Assembly (NCBI RefSeq): GCF_000192435.1
Contig: NZ_AEUD01000008.1
Coordinates: 62,001 to 126,000, forward strand
Source: Gordonia neofelifaecis NRRL B-59395
Lineage (GTDB): Bacteria > Actinomycetota > Actinomycetes > Mycobacteriales > Mycobacteriaceae
DNA: 64,000 bases
Direction of reading: 5' to 3'
Part shown: one piece after another, positions 57,859 through 64,000 of the stretch
Layout of the letters: each line of letters begins with the position of its first letter
How positions within the stretch are numbered: position 1 is the first letter of the stretch
Made by a program: the position numbers and the translations under genes
Notes under the pieces: model-generated
Database searches by the model: none
Told to the model about the DNA's origin: nothing
What the model saw: the letters and a program-made list of their open reading frames with translations, nothing else

Positions 57859-58632
57859 ATGACGATGCCCGCGTTGTTCCTCAGCCATGGCGCCCCACCC
57901 CTGGTGGACGACGAACGCTGGGTCGCCGAACTCGAGCGGCTGGCAGGCGAACTCCCGCGGCCGAAGCAGATCCTGATCGTCTCCGCGCACTGGGAGGCGG
58001 CGCCGCTGACCATCGGCGCGACCGACTCCCGGGTGCCGCTGACCTACGACTTCTGGGGATTCCCCGACCGCTTCTACGAAACCACCTACGACTCGCCGGG
58101 TGCACCGGACCTGGCCGACCGCATCGCCCGGCTGATGCCCGTGGGCGAGGAGGTGCACCACGACGCCGAGCGCCGCCTGGACCACGGTGCCTACGTCCCA
58201 CTCACCGTGATGTATCCGGATGCCGACGTCCCGGTGCTGCAGGTGTCGATGCCGACGCTCGACCCCCAGCGGCTCCTGAAGCTCGGGCAGCGACTCACCG
58301 AGCTACGCGACGAGGGGGTGCTGATCATCGGGTCGGGCTTCACCACGCACGGCCTGCCCTACCTCGACGATCCGTCACCGACTGCGACTCCGCCGTCGTG
58401 GTCCGTCGACTTCGATCAATGGGCGCACGAGCGGTTCGCCGCGGGCGACGTCGACGGGTTGCTCGACTTCGCCCATCGCGCGCCGGGAATGCCGTACGCG
58501 CATCCGCGCACCGAGCACTTCGCGCCGCTGTTCGTGACGCTCGGCGCTTCGACCACGATCGACGCCGTTCCCGACGAGCCGATCGACGGATTCTGGATGG
58601 GCCTGGCCAAGCGCAGCATCGTGGTGAGCTGA
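57859..58632 (+). CDS. LigB-type extradiol dioxygenase (YgiD/DODA family)
   Basis: 257 aa. Class III extradiol ring-cleavage fold: S-H-G-A-P-P (9-14) and S-A-H-W-E (about 42-46) supply metal ligands, L-D-H-G-A-Y-V-P-L (about 106-114) the catalytic His, and H-P-R-T-E-H (about 216-221) another His. YgiD cleaves 4,5-DOPA in vitro; its natural substrate is unknown. Stand-alone gene. Confidence 0.87.
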   Translation: MTMPALFLSHGAPPLVDDERWVAELERLAGELPRPKQILIVSAHWEAAPLTIGATDSRVPLTYDFWGFPDRFYETTYDSPGAPDLADRIARLMPVGEEVHHDAERRLDHGAYVPLTVMYPDADVPVLQVSMPTLDPQRLLKLGQRLTELRDEGVLIIGSGFTTHGLPYLDDPSPTATPPSWSVDFDQWAHERFAAGDVDGLLDFAHRAPGMPYAHPRTEHFAPLFVTLGASTTIDAVPDEPIDGFWMGLAKRSIVVS

Positions 58633-58649
58633 CCCCGGGACCGACGCCG

Positions 58650-59660
58650 TCAGAAGCTGAACAGCCAGGGGTTCGCGGCACAGGCCGCCCTCGACGTCCG
58701 ATCTCCCCGCAGCGCATTCAGCACGATCGACATCGCTCGTGGCGAGTACACCATCGACAGGTGGTCCGACGTGTCCTGCTCACAGCCGTTCTGCAAGGTG
58801 ACGTTCCGGACCCCCGGAGCGCGCAGGAAGGCGCTGTCGTACGGGGTCACCACCTCGTCGTATCGACTCGCGACGATCGTGTAGTCGACGCCCGGGAACG
58901 TCGTTCGCCCGGCGTTGAGCTTCTCGATGAACGACGATCCGACCGACTGTTCGATCGCGCCGGTGCCGGTCAGCCAGGCGTAGAACCCCATCACGTCGAG
59001 TCCGGCATCGCTGATCTGTCTGCCGATCCACGCCATTCCGTCGAGCGTGGTCCCGTGATTCGGCGTCGCGAGCATCACGAACCGGCCGATCTTCGTCTTG
59101 GCCGGATCCGCCGCGTCGGCACCGCCGTCGTGCTTCATCCACTGCCGGACCACCAGCCCGCCCTGGGAGTGCGCGACGACGTCGACCTTCGCGGCGCCCG
59201 TCGCCGTGCGGACACGATCGATGTAGTGGCCGAGTTGGGCGGCCGATCGGGCGATTCCGGCCACGCCGTTCGCCGCGGGCAGCAGGGTGGCGACGCCACC
59301 CTGGTCGAAGACGTCGGTGCGGCCGTAGCTGGGAGCGAAGACGCAGTACCCGGCCTTCGCGAGCACCGGTGACAGGCCGGCCCAGTTGTCATACCCGTTC
59401 TCGTAGGTCCCGTGGACCAGCACCACCGGATTCTGTCCCGGCTTCGGCCGGCAGCCGAAGTCGTCGGCCCCCGGGGGCGCCTGGTCTGGGTGCAGTTGGG
59501 CGTACGCGTAGCCGGCCCAGAACCCCTGCTGAGCTGGACCGGTGCCGACGGTTCCGGGTATCGACGGCAGCGCTCGCGGTTCGGCGGACACGGGAGCGGC
59601 CGGGAGCAGCGCGGTGAGGGCGATCGCCGCACACAGCAGGGCAGTCTTGCGAATCTTCAT
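58650..59660 (-). CDS. Secreted triacylglycerol lipase, EstA/class 2 type
   Basis: 336 aa from ATG 59660, next to an AGAGAGA ribosome-binding site; an ATG 15 bp upstream is an alternative. Signal peptide to about A-P-V-S-A. Alpha/beta hydrolase: V-L-V-H-G-T-Y-E (oxyanion), A-H-S-Q-G-G-L-V at about 163-170 (Ser nucleophile), Asp in R-Y-D-E-V and His in S-D-H-L-S-M. Four Cys can form disulfides. It is followed by another lipase gene upstream on the same strand. Confidence 0.88.
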   Translation of the reverse strand: MKIRKTALLCAAIALTALLPAAPVSAEPRALPSIPGTVGTGPAQQGFWAGYAYAQLHPDQAPPGADDFGCRPKPGQNPVVLVHGTYENGYDNWAGLSPVLAKAGYCVFAPSYGRTDVFDQGGVATLLPAANGVAGIARSAAQLGHYIDRVRTATGAAKVDVVAHSQGGLVVRQWMKHDGGADAADPAKTKIGRFVMLATPNHGTTLDGMAWIGRQISDAGLDVMGFYAWLTGTGAIEQSVGSSFIEKLNAGRTTFPGVDYTIVASRYDEVVTPYDSAFLRAPGVRNVTLQNGCEQDTSDHLSMVYSPRAMSIVLNALRGDRTSRAACAANPWLFSF

Positions 59661-59685
59661 TCTCTCTTCTCTCATCGAAGGATGG

Positions 59686-60828
59686 TCAGGCCGCGGATGC
59701 CGTCGCGGCAGCGGCGGCGTGTCCGAGCCAGTCGAGTGCCGCGCGGGCGGTCCAGAACGACAGCGGGAGGTGCCACCCGAACGGTGACCGCTGGTACTCC
59801 ACCTCGACGCCGAGTGCGCGGTACCGGCCCACCAGCGCCGCGACGTCCGATACCGCGATCACCTCGTCCCGCTCGCCCTGCTGCACCAGCAGCGGCACCG
59901 CGGGCGCCGACTCGCCGGGCCGGATCTCGGCGAGGACCGCGGCCAGCCGCGGATCGCGCAGCAGGCCGTCCAACCCGTATTCCAGGTGATCGCCCACGTC
60001 GAAGAGGGCGAACCGCATGAGCGCCGCGAGCGGGGTGAGCGTGGCGGCCACGCTCAGTGAGGTGCGCAGTTCCGGGCGGGCGTGGTCGTCGACGACCGCA
60101 TCGAGTTCCGGGTACGCGCGCAACAGCCCGGCGAGGAAGACCATGACGAAGCCGGCGAACCGGCCGCCGTTCAGTCGCTTGAAGGTCGCCGCCAGATCTC
60201 CGACCGGAGCGCCCGCGACCGCCCCGACCACGGTGAGCTCCGGCGCGTGGATCCGCGCGGTCTCGGCAGCCCAGAGCGTTGCCAGACCGCCGCCCGAGTA
60301 CCCCCACAGTCCGACGTGCGGCGGCAGACTGCCCGCGGCGTCGTCCGCGTAGACCGCCCGCACCGCGTCCAGCGCACGATGGCCGGGCTCCCGCGGCGCA
60401 CCGAGCCGACCGCGACGACCGCAGTGGTCGGGCACCGACACCGTCCAGCCGCGTCTCAGCGCCGCGACGATCTGCGGCAACTCCAGATGCGCCAGACTCC
60501 CGGCGGCCCGCGATCCAGACCGCAGCCCGTACGACGGCAGGGCCCGCGGCGTCACCGCGTCAACGGCGCACTGGAACGACAGCACGCCCACCGCGGGCGC
60601 ACTCGGACGGAGCACCGTGGTGACCGCGCACTCGGCGACGCCGTGACGATCCGAGGTCCGGTAGAGGAGTTGATCGGCGCGGATCGGCAGGGCCGGTCCG
60701 CCGAACGACCCGATGTTCACCGACCGTCGACGAAGGACCGAGCCCGGCGCGACGCCGACCGGGTCGTCCGGGTCGTCCGGGAATCGATAGAAGTGGTCCA
60801 GCTCTGGTGGTCGGATGGATGCAGTCAC
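59686..60828 (-). CDS. LIP-family lipase without signal peptide
   Basis: 380 aa. Secretory-lipase (PF03583) fold: V-P-D-H-C-G-R near 130, nucleophile G-Y-S-G-G-G-L-A-T-L (about 170-180), Asp in Q-G-E-R-D-E-V (about 317) and His in G-W-H-L-P (about 350). Although the family name implies export, I see no signal peptide, so it may be cytoplasmic. It precedes the second lipase gene by 25 bp; a shared transcript is likely. Confidence 0.82.
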   Translation of the reverse strand: MTASIRPPELDHFYRFPDDPDDPVGVAPGSVLRRRSVNIGSFGGPALPIRADQLLYRTSDRHGVAECAVTTVLRPSAPAVGVLSFQCAVDAVTPRALPSYGLRSGSRAAGSLAHLELPQIVAALRRGWTVSVPDHCGRRGRLGAPREPGHRALDAVRAVYADDAAGSLPPHVGLWGYSGGGLATLWAAETARIHAPELTVVGAVAGAPVGDLAATFKRLNGGRFAGFVMVFLAGLLRAYPELDAVVDDHARPELRTSLSVAATLTPLAALMRFALFDVGDHLEYGLDGLLRDPRLAAVLAEIRPGESAPAVPLLVQQGERDEVIAVSDVAALVGRYRALGVEVEYQRSPFGWHLPLSFWTARAALDWLGHAAAAATASAA

Positions 60829-60962
60829 GATCTCTCACCGTAGGAACGCCGACGGCACCGGTCACTGCGCTCTGGAGAGAGATTCCGGGCCGGATTTCGT
60901 CACCGGAGACAAACCCCGGTGGCACCGGCCGGACCGCATCGGGGATCCATCAGAATGTCTGC

Positions 60963-62189
60963 ATGCCCCAACAGATTCCGGACGAATCCGGGTTCCTGCC
61001 GCGCCTGCGGGCGCAGTGGCCGCGGATCGCCGCCGAGATGCTCCGCGGCGGAATCGCGGCCACCGTGCCGAGCGGTCTGCCGGAGGACCATTTCAACGAC
61101 GAGGTCCTCCCCGCGATCATCCTCTGCGGGAACGCGGCGTTCGAGGCGCTCGCCTACGACCGCGCGCTGTCGTACGACGAGGTGCACGCCTTCGCAGCCC
61201 CGGTGGCCGAGCGTCACGCCGAGGACCGGCTGCCGCTGCGCACCTTGCTGACCGGCATCGCCGACTCCGCACAGATCCTGCTGGCGGAGGCCGCGGCGCT
61301 CGCCGGCCCGGCCGACCTCGCCGAACTCGTGACCTTCGGGCAGCGTCTCCTGACGCTCCTGAGCAACATCAACATCACGGTGGTGTCCACCTACACCGAG
61401 GTGGAGCAGTCCATCTATCACGCGGAGCGAGAGGCCCGGCGCGAGCTGTGCGCAGCCCTGGTGGCCGGGCGTCCCGCCGCCGGCCTCGCCGCACGCGCGG
61501 ACACCGCGGTCGCCGACTCCTATTCGGTGTTGAGCATCCGGCTCGACGTCGACGACAGCCCGGTGAGTGCGGCGCATCTGATCACCCGGCGCCGGATGCG
61601 ACTGCTCCAGCGCGCCCTCGACGAGCTGACGACCGAGACCACCCCGTCACTGTTCGACGGTGTGCATGGCACCGCGCTGATCGCCGGATACGCATCTGCC
61701 ACCGCTCACCGCCAGGAGCGGTGGCAGATGCTCGCCGACCGCCTCACCGAGCAGTTCGGCGCCGATGTGCATGTCATCGTGACTCCGGACGTCGCGCCGG
61801 AGGATCTTCCCGCGGCCGTCGCCGACGGTGGCGAACTGGCCGAGCTCGCCGCTGCCCTTGGCCGTCCGGCCGGAGCGTACGGGCTCGACGATCTGCTGCT
61901 CGAATACCAGATCACCCGGCCCAGCCCGGCGCGCGATCGCCTCGCGGCGAGAGTGAGTCCGCTGTTCGAGCAACCGCACCTGCTCGACGCCTTGCAGGCG
62001 CACCTGAAGCACGGTGCCAATCGGAAGGAGGCGGCACGCGAGGTGTTCGTCCATCCGAACACCCTCACCTACCGGCTTCGACGGGTCGGCGAGCTGACGG
62101 GCCTCGACCCCGCCGATCCGCACGACTCGCGGATCCTCGCCGCCGCCCTCACCGTGACGCGGCTGCAGCATCGCCCGATCCGCGCATGA
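60963..62189 (+). CDS. PucR/CdaR-family transcriptional regulator
   Basis: 408 aa. The N-terminal half (1-160) is an all-helical sensor typical of actinobacterial PucR proteins, followed by a GGDEF-like/CdaR middle region, and a C-terminal helix-turn-helix with H-L-K-H-G-A-N-R-K-E-A-A, H-P-N-T-L-T-Y-R-L-R-R-V (about 358-369). ATG 60963 chosen. It is divergent from the lipase pair across 134 bp and is a candidate regulator of it. Confidence 0.85.
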   Translation: MPQQIPDESGFLPRLRAQWPRIAAEMLRGGIAATVPSGLPEDHFNDEVLPAIILCGNAAFEALAYDRALSYDEVHAFAAPVAERHAEDRLPLRTLLTGIADSAQILLAEAAALAGPADLAELVTFGQRLLTLLSNINITVVSTYTEVEQSIYHAEREARRELCAALVAGRPAAGLAARADTAVADSYSVLSIRLDVDDSPVSAAHLITRRRMRLLQRALDELTTETTPSLFDGVHGTALIAGYASATAHRQERWQMLADRLTEQFGADVHVIVTPDVAPEDLPAAVADGGELAELAAALGRPAGAYGLDDLLLEYQITRPSPARDRLAARVSPLFEQPHLLDALQAHLKHGANRKEAAREVFVHPNTLTYRLRRVGELTGLDPADPHDSRILAAALTVTRLQHRPIRA

Positions 62190-62213
62190 TCGCCGGCTGG
62201 GCCGTGTTTCGAA

Positions 62214-62570
62214 CTACACCAGCCCGCCGAGCCAGATCCCGATGCCGCACGCGACCACCGAGCCGACCAGTGTCCCGACGCCGTAGACGACGGCGCGTCG
62301 TCCTTCGGCTCGGACGGTCTCAACCGCCGCTGTCGAGAAGGTGGTGAACCCACCGCAGAACCCGGTGCCGATGACCACCTGCCAGCCGTGCCCGACCCCG
62401 GCGAACATCACCAGGCCGGCGATGAAGCCGATGAGCAGCGACCCGCCGAGGTTGATCGCGAACGTGGGCCCGGGGAATGCCGACGGCCATCGGCGACGGC
62501 TGTAGTAGTCGACGAGGTAACGGGCGACGGCGCCCAGTGCTCCGGCGAGCACGGTCACACCGAAGATCAT
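62214..62570 (-). CDS. crcB: CrcB/Fluc fluoride channel subunit 2
   Basis: 118 aa, four helices. Fluc signature F-C-G-G-F-T-T-F-S-T at about 68-77 and N-L-G-G-S near 40. Two Fluc polypeptides in tandem form a heterodimer channel exporting fluoride. Start overlaps the stop of the other subunit by 4 bp. Confidence 0.9.
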   Translation of the reverse strand: MIFGVTVLAGALGAVARYLVDYYSRRRWPSAFPGPTFAINLGGSLLIGFIAGLVMFAGVGHGWQVVIGTGFCGGFTTFSTAAVETVRAEGRRAVVYGVGTLVGSVVACGIGIWLGGLV

Positions 62571-63043
62571 GCGCGCCCGCTCCGCAACGGGAGCAGCCGG
62601 CGCGCTGCTCGCATCCCCGACAGTGCGAGCAGCACACCGGCTGCCACGCTGACGACCGCGTAGGCGATCGCCAGGCCATAGTGCTCGCCACGACCCAGCA
62701 GATCGATCTCCAGCGCAAACGCGCTGTAGGTGGTCAGAGCTCCACAGAAACCCGAACCCACTGCCAATCTCACTCGACGCCGCCATCCGACGTCGCGTCC
62801 AAGCCGCGCCAACCCCTCTAACAGCGCGCCGAGGACGAAGGCCCCGACGAGGTTCACCGCGAACGTCCCCCACGGCCACTGGCCGTCGTTCGCGGGCCAC
62901 ATCTCTTCGGCGAGCCACCGCACCGCGGTACCCGCCACTCCGCCGACGAACACCCAACCGATCGCCGCCAGGATCTCCTTCTCCACCACCCGGACTCCTT
63001 CGCCTTCGATATCGAAAGAGTACGACTCGCTCACTTCCCTCAT
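62567..63043 (-). CDS. crcB: CrcB/Fluc fluoride channel subunit 1
   Basis: 158 aa, longer than the partner because of an N-terminal extension of about 25 residues; a GTG start inside it cannot be excluded. Fluc motif F-C-G-A-L-T-T-Y-S-A at about 98-107, F-A-V-N-L-V-G-A near 60. First gene of the pair. I looked for a fluoride riboswitch between 63044 and 63094 and saw none. Confidence 0.88.
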   Translation of the reverse strand: MREVSESYSFDIEGEGVRVVEKEILAAIGWVFVGGVAGTAVRWLAEEMWPANDGQWPWGTFAVNLVGAFVLGALLEGLARLGRDVGWRRRVRLAVGSGFCGALTTYSAFALEIDLLGRGEHYGLAIAYAVVSVAAGVLLALSGMRAARRLLPLRSGRA

Positions 63044-63094
63044 CTGCGCCCGACTTATAGTTGAGGCAGGTTCCGCACCGTCCGAGGAGACCCC

Positions 63095-63241
63095 ATGTCT
63101 GAGTTCATCGACAAGATCAAAGAGAAGGCCGAAGCGGTCTCCGCAGCGATCGACAACGAGTTGACGGTGCTGGAGGGCGCCGGAGGCGACGATCCGTTCG
63201 CCGAGCCCGACGATCCGGAAGCCGCCGAAGCGACCGACTGA
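63095..63241 (+). CDS. 48-residue acidic small protein
   Basis: ATG 63095 follows CGAGGAGA with good spacing. The product starts M-S-E-F-I-D-K-I-K-E-K-A-E, a probable amphipathic helix to about residue 22, and ends in an acidic tail (G-G-D-D-P-F-A-E-P-D-D-P). Codon use is GC-rich at third positions like its neighbours. No family is recognised; helix plus acidic end suggests a small soluble binding protein, which is speculative. Confidence 0.6.
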   Translation: MSEFIDKIKEKAEAVSAAIDNELTVLEGAGGDDPFAEPDDPEAAEATD

Positions 63242-63244
63242 TCG

Positions 63245-63490
63245 CTACGCGTCGCCCGCGGCCCCCAACCGCCGGCTCACGTACCACCCGGCCGCGACCG
63301 GGACGCACATGATGCCCGCGAAGATCGCGGTCCCCACCAGTGGCTGGACGAAGACGTCGCCGCCGGTGTATCCGACTGTGCCGTGGTACAGCACCGAGAC
63401 CGCGTAGTAGAGGATCGTTGCCAGCATCAGTCTGGACACGACCGCCCCGGACCGGCCGATCCGAGCCTCCGAGTTCTTCGCTGTGAGCAT
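63245..63490 (-). CDS. Small two-helix membrane protein
   Basis: 81 aa if it starts at ATG 63490; ATG 63499 or 63622 are in frame and none has a clear ribosome-binding site. Two hydrophobic helices (about residues 18-38 and 48-72), the second ending W-Y-V-S-R-R. No family is recognised. Stops are only 3 bp apart from the small protein's stop at 63241. Confidence 0.5.
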   Translation of the reverse strand: MLTAKNSEARIGRSGAVVSRLMLATILYYAVSVLYHGTVGYTGGDVFVQPLVGTAIFAGIMCVPVAAGWYVSRRLGAAGDA

Positions 63491-63625
63491 GGAGACCATT
63501 TCACGCGCACGCGCGAGGGTCACCAACTCGACGACGCGCGAAACCCACTGAAACCGCAGTTCAGAAGCGATGGAGATTTTCTCCGGTCCGGAGAGAATCG
63601 ACTCGCGGCAGCCCCGATTCACCCC

Positions 63626-64000
63626 TCAGCGGTGCGACAGCTGCCTGCCGATCTGAACCACCATCGCATCGACGGCGAACTTCGGCTTCACGTTGGTCTC
63701 AAGGGCCTCCCGGCAATCGAGGACGGCTTCGATGCACCGCAACAACTGTTCCGGCGACGCATGCCGGGACATCGGACCGGTGAGATCCTGGGCCTTGTCC
63801 GGGTGCATCAGGGTGACCTGCGCGCCCATCGCAAGAGACAGCCCGTCGCGGAACAACGCGGCGAGGTCGACGAGCGCGCGGTCGAGCACGTCGCGCATCG
63901 TCCGCGTCCGCCGTGACTTCTGCCGCTTCTCCAGTTCCTTGACCGCGCCGGCCGTGCCGCGCGGCGGTCGCGCGGTGCCCTTGCCCGTGCCTCCCGCGCC
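63626..64000 (-). CDS. holB: DNA polymerase III delta' subunit, C-terminal end (partial)
   Basis: The frame is open to the window edge; 125 or so C-terminal residues are seen. A Gly/Arg-rich linker is followed by A-V-K-E-L-E-K-R-Q-K-S-R-R-T-R-T and a helical bundle ending I-G-R-Q-L-S-H-R. This matches the C-terminus of actinobacterial HolB, part of the clamp loader that puts the sliding clamp on DNA. The ATP-binding domain lies beyond the window. Confidence 0.8.
   Translation of the reverse strand, partial: GAGGTGKGTARPPRGTAGAVKELEKRQKSRRTRTMRDVLDRALVDLAALFRDGLSLAMGAQVTLMHPDKAQDLTGPMSRHASPEQLLRCIEAVLDCREALETNVKPKFAVDAMVVQIGRQLSHR

Noticed and set aside
63044-63094. Fluoride riboswitch before the crcB pair
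   Set aside because: The gap is only 51 bp and I do not see the conserved riboswitch pattern.

Overview
The window is high-GC DNA with dense, often overlapping genes (ATGA, GTGA and TGATG junctions) and many GTG starts. It fits a mycolic-acid actinomycete of the order Mycobacteriales. Genes typical of that group include a WS/DGAT acyltransferase, an F420-dependent glucose-6-phosphate dehydrogenase (Fgd), an F420/PPOX oxidoreductase, an Rv0338c-like Fe-S oxidoreductase, a VirR/LytR_C protein and a DUF3263 protein. The block 17.2-28.3 kb keeps the gene order I recall for Mycobacterium tuberculosis Rv0433-Rv0422 (ybdK, sodC, Rv0431, Rv0430, def, Rv0428c, xthA, thiC, thiD), with a few local insertions. 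A Gordonia-like genus is my best guess, but the sequence alone does not prove it.

Layout. 0-4.1 kb: acyltransferase end, a short KAS III-like protein, a DUF218 protein, WS/DGAT and MetA. 4.2-10.5 kb: an alanine-rich secreted protein, then a membrane Fe-S oxidoreductase behind a candidate iron box, whose repetitive tail is broken by an out-of-frame segment; then a membrane protein and a lipoprotein. 10.6-17.1 kb: a complete six-gene Mrp Na+/H+ antiporter operon (A/B fused, C, D, E, F, G). 17.2-28.3 kb: the syntenic block described above, carrying an inserted DUF1772/AraC pair, a secreted RNase with a barstar-type inhibitor, and a TPP riboswitch before thiCD. 28.3-36 kb: two related AraC regulators, a Thr-rich surface protein, and a minus-strand run of degenerate ATPase, YhgE/Pip membrane protein, glutamate decarboxylase, YrhK protein and AraC. 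36.4-45.8 kb: fgd, a Pls/PosA-type synthetase with a lysine-like adenylation code, an IclR regulator, a secreted lipase and an M1 metallopeptidase. 45.8-51.2 kb: PPOX protein, zinc alcohol dehydrogenase, rmlCA and rmlB-galE (activated sugars for the cell wall). 51.4-56.8 kb: YihY/BrkB, MFS exporter with GntR regulator, malic enzyme and arylamine N-acetyltransferase. 56.8-64 kb: tRNA-Thr(CGT), a secreted protein, an extradiol dioxygenase, two lipases, a PucR-type regulator, a paired CrcB fluoride channel, small proteins and the C-terminal end of HolB (DNA polymerase III delta').

The most unusual items are the Pls-like synthetase, whose code reads D-A-E-S-I-G-T-V-V-(K) by eye; the RNase/barstar pair; the interrupted Lys-Pro-Gly/Ala tail of the Fe-S oxidoreductase; and the glutamate decarboxylase neighbourhood, which has no GadC-type antiporter but does have YhgE and YrhK membrane proteins. 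Most of the rest is ordinary housekeeping and accessory metabolism.
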